From: Arion vulgaris
Lineage: Eukaryota > Mollusca > Gastropoda > Stylommatophora > Arionidae
Reading direction: 5' to 3'
DNA: 64,000 nucleotides
Assembly (NCBI GenBank): GCA_020796225.1
Contig: CM036759.1
Location: 61,660,590 to 61,724,589, forward strand
Shown here in pieces: positions 57,301 through 64,000 of this stretch. The notes under the pieces were generated by a model that did no database searches, was not told the DNA's origin, and saw nothing but the letters and a program-made list of their open reading frames with translations. Each line of letters opens with the position of its first letter. Position 1 is the stretch's first letter. The translations under genes and the position numbers were made by a program.

Positions 57301-60300
57301 TCCTAGAGCGGATTCTGGTATGGGTTCATTGTTCCCAGGTAGTGAAACATTGACGCTGTCCAGACCTATCTCCGACCATTTCTTTATAACCAGAGCCGAA
57401 CTATCATGATGAGATTCAGAGTTTAAGAAATTCTTCCTTTCTGTGGAATCTTTAAGACAACCATTTGGATGAACGTTTGTCTGCACTAGTTTACATGTTG
57501 CTCTGTGTTCTTGTGACTTGTTATCTGTCGGACAAGGGTCTGTTTGAGTGAGCATATCACTACTAGTTGTAGAAAACTTGTTAGTACTGATAGGTCCGTT
57601 GTCCATTGCACACCTTGAGAAACTAAGAATCGGTGTAAATTTAGTTAAACAACCGTTTCCTGGTCGATTATCTGTCGTAGAAATGTTCGAGTTTATGGGG
57701 TTATGACCAGTGACCAAACAGTCTCCGGAGAATGTGCTCTGTGCATGGTCACGCAAATCAGTTGGAGGAATGTCAGCAACATTTGAGTACAATATGTCTT
57801 GAGTTGGAGGAATGTCAGCAACATTTGAGTACAATCTGTCTTGAGTTGGAGGAATGTCAGCAACATTTGAGTACAATCTGTCTTGAGTTGGAGGAATGTC
57901 AGCAACATTTGAGTACAATCTGTCTTGAGTTGGAGGAATGTCAGCAACATTTGAGTACAATCTGTCTTGAGTTGGAGGAATGTCAGCAACATTTGAGTAC
58001 AATCTGTCTTGAGTATTCCGTTCTGTCTGTGTCGGTCTTCTAACTATGTTTTTCACATTTGTCGAAAGAGCGGTAATCCCTGCACATGTTGTGGACGGTG
58101 ACACACTAGTAGCATTCTCCAGCAGCCATGTAGGTTCATATTTATGATCAAGTTCTGTTCTCGGACGTTCGGGTCGTGGTAGAGGTATCAAGTGTTCTTC
58201 TATCCGTTGTGATGCGGGTAACATTAAAGCATACATCTTCTGTCCATGCTGATGTGGAATATGTTTAATATGTCCTTCTGCATTCGTTGAATTAATCATC
58301 TCATTGTTTCTCCCTGTCAACGTAGGAACTGTAGAGGAATCGTGTCTTTGTTCTGCTTGGCCTGTACATCTGAACAGATAGACACCCTGGGGTGCACGCA
58401 TATCAATGACGTCATCAGTACGTGTATTCTGCGTGCTACTCTCGTTTTGTTCCACGTATCTACACATGTGTACATGGTGTTGTAGTGGACGCATGTGCGC
58501 TTGAATTATTTTGTTGTTCCCTGCTGTATTGTTGGGACAGAAGATCTGAATTTCATGATGACAAGGCATATTTGATGATGTCGATCTGGTACTAGGCACT
58601 GTTGTATCTTTGGAAGTGAAAACCTGTGCCTGGTGCTTTAATGGAACTGCGGCTCTGGGCACATGTATCTGATGCTCTATTGGAACTGTGGCTCTGTATA
58701 CATGTGCCTGATGTTCGAGTGGAACTGCGGCTCTGGGCACATGTATCTGATGCTCTATTGGGAAATGTGGCTCTGGCCACATGTGTCTGGTGTTCTAATG
58801 AAACCATGGCTCTGGGCACATTGGCCTGGTGTTCTAATGGAACCATGGCTCTGGGCACATTGGCCTGATGTTCTAATGGAGACATGGCTCTGGGCACATG
58901 TGCCTGGTGTTCTAATGGAACCATGGCTCTGTATACATGTGCCTGATGTTCGAGTGGAACTGTAGCTCTGGATACATGTGCCTGGTGTTCTAATGGAACT
59001 GTGGCTCTGGGCACATGTGTCTGGTGTTCTAATGGAGACATGGCTCTGGGCACATGTGTCTGGTGTTCTAATGGAACCATGGCTCTGTATACATGTGCCT
59101 GATGTTCGAGTGGAACTGTGGCTCTGGATACATGTGCTTGGTGTTCTATTGGAACTGTGGCTCTGGATACATGTGCTTGGTGTTCTATTGGAACTGTGGC
59201 TCTGGATACATGTGCCTGGTGTTCTATTGGAACTGTGGCTCTGGATACATGTGCCTGGTGTTCTATTGGAACTGTGGCTCTGGGCACATGTGCCTGGTGT
59301 TCTATTGGAACTGTGGCTCTGGATACATGTGCCTGGTGTTCTAATGGAACTGTGGCTCTGGGTATATGTGCCTGATGTTCTAAAGGAACTGTGGCTCTGG
59401 GTACATGTGCCTGGTCTTCTATTGGAACTGTGGCTCTGGATACATGTGTCTGGTGTTCTAATGGAACTGTGGCTCTGGGTACATGTGCCTGGTCTTCTAT
59501 TGGAACTGTGGCTCTGGATACATGTGCCTGGTGTTCTAATGGAACTGTGGCTCTGGATACATGTGCACTATGCTCTAATGGAACCATGGCTCTGTGTACA
59601 TGTGCCTGGTGTTCTAATGGAGCTGTGGCTCTGGATACATGTGCACTATGCTCTAATGGAACCATGGCTCTGCGTACATGTGCCTGGTCTTCTAATGGAA
59701 CCATGGCTCTGTGTATATATGCACTATGCTCTAATGGAACCATGGATCTGGATACATGTGTCTGGTATTCTAATGGAACTGTGGCTCTGTGTACATGTGC
59801 CTGGTCTTCTAATGAAACTGTGGCTCTGGATACATGTGCACTATGCTCTAATGGAACCATGGCTCTGAGTACATGTGCCTGGTGTTCTAATGGAGCTGTG
59901 GCTCTGGATACATGGACCTGGTGTTCTATTGGGTATTCCTTCATGATCTCAAATCTCTGCGGATATGGATAATGTTGTCTAATTTGAGTAGAGCTTGATA
60001 CCACATCCGATTTTGTTGCATGCCCAACATCTTCTTGGGACAATGGGGTGACATCCTGCACATCAAATGTGACAGTTGCCTTCATATCATTGTGTCCTAA
60101 ATCCTTGTGTCCTGTTCTGCATAAGACTTCTTTGGCGTAATCGAAACTAACATACTCCATACATTTGATCATCTCTTCTGAAGACATACAAGAAAACTGA
60201 TTACATAATAACAAAGCATCCTGGCAATTTCTGATCCGGTAGTGAGGAAACTCTGGTGCCGTCTTACCTTTACGGGCTTCAATACTTGCATGAAGAAGGT

Positions 60301-60647
60301 AATCAATGCAGGAACGTGTGCTGTTAAGATACTTAGAACTCTTTGTTATATTTGAAAGTTTGTAACCACTAGCAACAAGACGCTGGTATTTCAATCGATC
60401 TCTTTTCGACATTAAATAAATAGGATCTTGTGCGTTGTCAATGCCAGTGCTATCAGAACCTTCAGTCTCTGACTCGCTGAGTAAGAGGGTCTTACTCCAG
60501 GAGTGTCGTTTACGATAATGAGTATTTTTATTTTCATTATCGTCATCGTCGTCATCGTCACTTTCGTCATCATCATCGTCCTCCTCTGCAGCCTTCTTCT
60601 TCTTGGCTTTCGACTTGGCAGAAGTTGGCTTTTTATCTTTGGTATAG
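54355..60647 (-). CDS. K2P giant terminal exon: ~1,990-residue loop, TM3, pore 2, TM4
   Basis: A 6,293-bp exon read as minus strand. In exon residue order: basic run KSKAKKKKAA (about 11-20), acidic Asp-rich run (21-37), a Cys-containing helical segment (79-200), 13-residue repeats (about 238-676), 14-residue repeats (about 877-962), 8-residue His/Ser/Thr repeats (about 1375-1505), a cysteine cluster (about 1722-1765), three 23-residue repeats (about 1824-1890), an acidic tract (about 1894-1932), TM3 (about 1993-2014), pore 2 TTGFGD (about 2033-2038), TM4 (about 2045-2072), and the tail ending KKVI. It stays open for more than 2,000 codons apart from a single one-base shift at about 58760. 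That strongly suggests selection on the reading frame. The stop codon is the complement of 54355-54357. Confidence 0.87.
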
Positions 60648-63600
60648 CTAGTGATGTTGATTGAAACAATAAATGTGTGTTACTAGAATAATAGAAAGTT
60701 GATTAGAACAATAAATTTGTGTTACTAGAATAATAGAAAGTTGATTAGAACAATAAACGTGTGTTACTAGAAGAATAAAAGTTGATTAGAGCAATAAACG
60801 TGTGTTACTAGAAGAATAAAAGTTGATTAGAACAATAAACGTGTGTTACTAGAAGAATAGAAAGTTGATTAGAACAATAAACGTGTGTTACTAGAAGAAT
60901 AGAAAGTTGATTAGAACAATAAACGTGTGTTACTAGAAGAATAGAAAGTTGATTAGAACAATAAATGTGTGTTACTAGAAGAATAGAAAGTTGATTAGAA
61001 CAATAAACGTGTGTTACTAGAAGAATAGAAAGTTGATTAGAACAATAAATGTGTGTTACTAGAATAATAGAAAGTTGATTAGAATAATACATGTGTGTTA
61101 CTAGAAGAATAGAAAGTTGATTAGAACAGACCGGATCAGATCTGAAGAAAACCGTGGGGAGGCTGCTGTGATACTAAGTACTGCTGCCCTCCATTTGCTC
61201 TCTGAGACTTCATTTACTGGAGCCGTTGTTGTATTCAACTTATAGTCGATGCTTCACAATATCTGAAAGGACATGTTTCGGTATGATTGGATGTCGTCTA
61301 TAGAAGTTTCTAACCTCCAGCGGCTTACGGGGATATACTGCCCTGGGCATACGGGTGTTTGCGGTAATGAGAGAGCAGACAGGTTTGCATCAACATCATC
61401 GATTGTTGGGGAGTTGAAGATGGATAAGGGGATGTTCTTCGGTCTCTTCATGACTGTATGTTGGATGAGGATACTAAAATAGATATTGAATTGATCCAGC
61501 AATTTAAGCAGTTTGGATGTATCCGTTGTACAGGTAGAACTGGATACCTGAGGGGCAGAGTGAAAAGTTTGTTTAATCAGCAAACCACGGGAACAATCAG
61601 TGTGCATTCTCTTTGATATTTGTTGGGGGAGACTGAGCACCTATGGGTCTGCCCGGAGTGCAATGACGTCAGTTTAGTAACCAATAACTAATAGCGACGT
61701 TTCGGTCGTAGACCTTTGTCAGGAACAAATACAAACAAGGAACACTAAATAAACTCAAACATAGGTTTCAATGAGAGTAGAGATATAATAATAATAATTC
61801 CTTTCGTACCGATATACATTACGCAAGCAATTTCTGCATATCGCTCTATCCTGGACAACTTACTCAATCTCCTCCATGGAAATGAGACCGACATTTCTTG
61901 CCTGTCTCAGCAACGTTCGTTTCAGTGTCTCCTTACGTCGTCTACTCTTTCTTGAACCCTTTGCATCCCACTTCAATACCTGCTTTGATATTCTTTGATC
62001 ATTTCTTCTCAAGGTGTGTCCAACATATCTCCATCTTCTCTTTCTTATAACAGTTGTTACTAGTGGTTGACCAGACATGTCTCTGATTTCATCACTTCTC
62101 CTGCATTCGTTCCATTTTATGTTCATTATTTTTCGCAGATATTTATTTTCAAATGCATTCAACTTGCTTTCTATATCATTTTCCAACTCTCGCTGGCATA
62201 TGTTAGGATTTATACAACTCTCGCTGGCATATGTTAGGATTTATACAACTCTCGCTGGCATATGTTAGGATTTATACAACATTTGAATTGAAAATTCGTC
62301 ATCTAGTTCTAATACTACAAATGAGACGATTCAATTAGGATGTAGTATAGGTCAAGTGGGCGATTCTTTTTTGTGACGGTGTGTAATTATGGCGCGGGAT
62401 GGGGCGGTGATGAACAAATGTGACGAAGGGCGAGCTAGTCAAAATCGGTTTAAATAGTAAATAGGCCAAAATGCAAAGCGTACCTGGCAAATTTTGATTT
62501 GTCAATGGTGCTGCTTTTATCTTGAACACCCTGTATATAACTTACAGTTCCATATTTTATCTAGCACCTTCACACATAGCGTCGATTGTAGTAGACAACT
62601 ACTATTCGTTCGTTTCATAGTTACACATACGTGTTTCGTTTCATCTGATACATTCAGTGTACTGTTGCTAGGAGCTCAAGAAAACTAAACAACTTCCACA
62701 CATGCTGTCTAAGCACATGCTGTATAAACACATGCTGTCTAAGCACATGCTGTATAAACACATGCTGTCTAAGCACATGCTGTATAAACACATGCTGTCT
62801 AAGCACATGCTGTATAAACACATGCTGTCTAAGCAGAATACTAAAACTAGACCGACATAACAAAATTCCAGATACCGAAGTGCTCACAAGAGCAAAAATC
62901 CCAAGCGTCAACACCCTTGTGCAGAAGGCCCAAGTGAGATGGGCCGGTCACGTTGCTCAGATGTCTGATTAACGCATCCCAAAACAATTGATGTATGGCG
63001 AGTTTGAAGGGGACAGACGTTCTGCTGGTGGACAGAAAAACACTTTAAAGACACTCTTAAAGTGTCTATGAAATGCTTGGATATAGATACCACGTGCGGG
63101 GAATCCCTAGCGCAAGATCGTCAAATGTGGCGCTGTAACAACACAAGAGGAACCCACATAGCTGAGAATCATTACACACAGAAAACGAGCTGCGTGAAAA
63201 GACAGAACACACAACACCCACATGTCTAACCTTGATCACCTGACGCAGGGGATTGTGTTCTAGGATTGGACTCTACAGTCACCTCCGCACACACCAGAGA
63301 GGTGCAGCCGCACGCGTCTGAGGCTGTTGTCATCATCGCTTACGATGGACGGCTATTTAAAAAAAAACCTGATATGAGCTAGATGTGGACGGTGTTACTA
63401 TTGTCAGAGTCATAAATTGAAAGGTACTTCTACTGTTTAGTCAAGGTGGCGGACAAGACGATATTCATCCCAAAAATGTATGTATGAAAGAGTTGAAACT
63501 TTTAAAAGCTGATGTTACTTTGACAATTGGTAGCATAATTTCTTTTTTTAACATTATGACTAGAAAAGGATACCCAAAGAGCAAAAATAACAATCACCCA

Positions 63601-63904
63601 AGCCACTAGAACAGCGCAAGACAAAACCAGAAAACCACGCTACTTAGCAATAACAACCTGCTAACAGTGTGACGACCAAAGAAGAAGATTGATACTCATA
63701 ATATAAATTATGCAAAGATGATCGTTGTGTTTGATGCTTACGGTTTTATCAATCTTTGGACAAAGCCCCAGGCTGAGAATATCATCTTGCTGCATGAAGC
63801 ACCAACTTCTGAGCTGAGAGTGAACAACAATGGCATCCCGTTCAGACCGTAGATGACAGTGCCTAGTCTGCCGTTGACTGTAGCGGGCACAATGTTACCC
63901 CAGC
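54355..63904 (-). CDS. Two-pore-domain potassium channel with giant TM2-TM3 loop, 3' portion
   Basis: Exons read on the minus strand are 63904-63742 and 60647-54355. The first gives the end of pore 1 (GWGNIVPAT) and TM2. It ends CC before gtaagc and joins in phase to C-TAT at the ctag acceptor of the second exon. The first exon starts inside the first glycine codon of the filter, a splice position I recall as conserved in K2P genes. The second exon encodes about 2,096 residues: roughly 1,990 of loop, then TM3, pore 2 (TTGFGD) and TM4 and a very short tail. K2P channels carry background potassium current. The WET-x2-EF segment before pore 2 and the long loop recall TRESK (KCNK18), but subfamily placement is uncertain. 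TM1 and the first half of pore 1 lie beyond base 64000. One base-level frameshift occurs near 58760. Confidence 0.88.
54963..55185 (-). repeat. Coding repeat: three 23-residue units in K2P loop
   Basis: Units LSDTTLQKIPNSQTIRERRK, LLDTTLHEIPNIQTIKERSN and WLDNTLKEVPKSQKMKES, each near 69 bp apart. Amphipathic and charged; function unknown. Confidence 0.8.
56130..56525 (-). repeat. Coding repeat: ~15 octapeptide units in K2P loop
   Basis: 24-bp units such as HTSGHDLA, HTLRQDTA, HTSVQDMT, becoming irregular toward the 3' side. Rich in His, Thr, Ser and Asp. Confidence 0.85.
57755..58015 (-). repeat. Coding repeat: six 14-residue units in K2P loop
   Basis: 42-bp units TQDRLYSNVADIPP, five identical in protein and one with Ile for Arg. 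Almost identical DNA suggests recent expansion. Confidence 0.92.
58615..59940 (-). repeat. Coding repeat: ~34 units of 13 residues in K2P loop
   Basis: 39-bp units with consensus RATVPLEHQAHVS. Changes are T/M/A at position 3, L/I at 6, H/D/Y at 8 and variable 13. One unit near 58760 has an extra base that shifts the frame. Confidence 0.93.
60652..61125 (-). repeat. 41-42-bp minisatellite abutting the K2P acceptor
   Basis: About 11-12 units; minus strand taacacacatttattgttct aatcaactttctattcttctag. The last, diverged unit (attgtttcaatcaacatcac tag) is the acceptor of the giant exon. Confidence 0.9.
61140..61690 (+). mobile_element. LINE RNase H 3' end (K2P intron)
   Basis: With breaks: STAALHLLSETSFTGAVV-like, RYDWMSSIEVSNLQRLTGIY, CPGHTGVCGNERADRFASTS, and the 3' end gtttagtaaccaataacta. 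Confidence 0.75.
61690..61760 (-). mobile_element. Penelope-type terminal motif
   Basis: The reverse complement reads cctgacaaaggtctacgacc gaaacgtcgc, a helix flanked by CTGA and GAAAC, as in Penelope-like ends. Hammerhead-like but with A where an active core has G. Confidence 0.45.
61790..62190 (-). mobile_element. LINE RT C-terminal fragment (K2P intron)
   Basis: A continuous minus-strand frame of about 108 codons: ENDIESKLNAFENKYLRKIM, SDEIRDMSGQPLVTTVIRKR, RWRYVGHTLRRNDQRISKQV, RRKETLKRTLLRQARNVGLI. Parent sequence of the 53121-53890 array. Confidence 0.8.
62187..62282 (+). repeat. 31-bp repeat, three units
   Basis: tctcgctggcatatgttagg atttatacaac three times; the last part continues into the LINE-like aacatttgaattg. 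Confidence 0.93.
62283..62690. other. K2P intron, unassigned
   Basis: cggtgtgtaattatggcgcg with ggatggggcggtgatgaaca suggests a transposon-like patch, but no family is recognised. Confidence 0.3.
62695..62838 (+). repeat. 30-bp repeat, about five units
   Basis: cacatgctgtctaagcacat gctgtataaa repeated; inside it, cacatgct recurs every 15 bases. Confidence 0.95.
62840..63170 (+). mobile_element. LINE RT C-terminal fragment (K2P intron)
   Basis: Reads KLDRHNKIPDTEVLTRAKIP, AQVRWAGHVAQMSD then, after one stop, IPKQLMYGEFEGDRRSAGGQ and TTCGESLAQDRQMWR. Classic LINE C-terminus. Confidence 0.75.
63171..63740. other. K2P intron with one LINE 3' tail
   Basis: 63555-63700 matches 17595-17705 (agcaaaaataacaatcaccc, agaacagcgcaagacaaaac, gaagaagatt). 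The rest is unassigned. 63905-64000 is the start of the next upstream intron. Confidence 0.45.
63742..63904 (-). CDS. K2P exon: end of pore 1 and TM2
   Basis: A 163-bp exon after ctgtacacag (minus strand), ending CC before gtaagc. With the split Gly codon it reads GWGNIVPATVNGRLG, then TVIYGLNGMPLLFTLSSEVG (TM2), then AWGFVQRLIK. K2P pore 1 normally has GYGN; tryptophan at the tyrosine position is unusual. Confidence 0.88.
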
Positions 63905-64000
63905 CTGTGTACAGAATCATCGAATGTCACAACAAGAGAATCGTAATCAGACACTATCAGAGTATCATATTTAGTCAGAGACTATCATAGTATCATATTT

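Noticed and set aside
58978..59868. Plus-strand frame of 296 codons with Trp-Leu repeats
   Set aside because: It is the antisense shadow of the K2P 13-residue repeat, which is supported on the minus strand by the long frame and channel domains.
61860..62186. A host gene of 108 codons on the minus strand
   Set aside because: The sequence is a LINE reverse-transcriptase C-terminus with many relatives in the window.

Overview
The window is animal nuclear DNA: three multi-exon, spliced protein genes lie in a matrix of degraded retrotransposons, tRNA-headed SINEs, small DNA transposons and many minisatellites. The gene families (AKT, ZW10, a two-pore potassium channel) are metazoan. The repeat content (decayed LINE reverse transcriptase and RNase H pieces, Penelope-like elements, several SINE families) suits a marine invertebrate, perhaps a mollusc or other lophotrochozoan. 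That last step is inference. There is no operon, CRISPR array or bacterial signal.

Layout. (1) 221-9250, + strand: the 3' part of an AKT/protein kinase B gene, six coding exons from the N-lobe to the stop codon; the PH domain and first kinase exons lie before base 1. One of its introns holds a 2.3 kb minisatellite. (2) 9251-22437: intergenic, with minisatellites (including a 2.2 kb array of a 17-bp unit), SINEs and nested LINEs. (3) 22438-42660, + strand: a complete ZW10 kinetochore/vesicle-tethering gene in ten coding exons, with a candidate TATA box and an apparent frameshift in exon 6. Its introns hold a Penelope palindrome, hAT-like and SINE insertions and RNase H-bearing LINE remnants. 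(4) 42661-54354: intergenic repeats, including a 990-bp hAT-like element, a 2 kb array of a 38-bp unit, and a 76-bp array built from a reverse-transcriptase fragment. (5) 54355-63904, - strand: the 3' part of a two-pore-domain potassium (K2P) channel gene. One 163-bp exon gives the end of pore 1 and TM2. One giant 6.3 kb terminal exon encodes roughly 1,990 residues of TM2-TM3 loop and then TM3, pore 2 and TM4.

The most unusual object is the K2P gene. Its TM2-TM3 loop is about an order of magnitude larger than any K2P loop I know of. It is built from four unrelated tandem peptide repeats, charged tracts and a cysteine cluster, and the pore 1 filter reads GWG instead of GYG. A second recurring theme is minisatellites that abut exon junctions and carry a splice-site-like sequence in each unit: a donor mimic after AKT exon 4 and an acceptor mimic before the K2P giant exon. 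AKT and ZW10 are co-directional and the K2P gene converges on them. I see no evidence that the three work in one pathway.

All exon boundaries were derived by eye from GT/AG sites, reading-phase bookkeeping and remembered family sequence. No search or transcript data were available.
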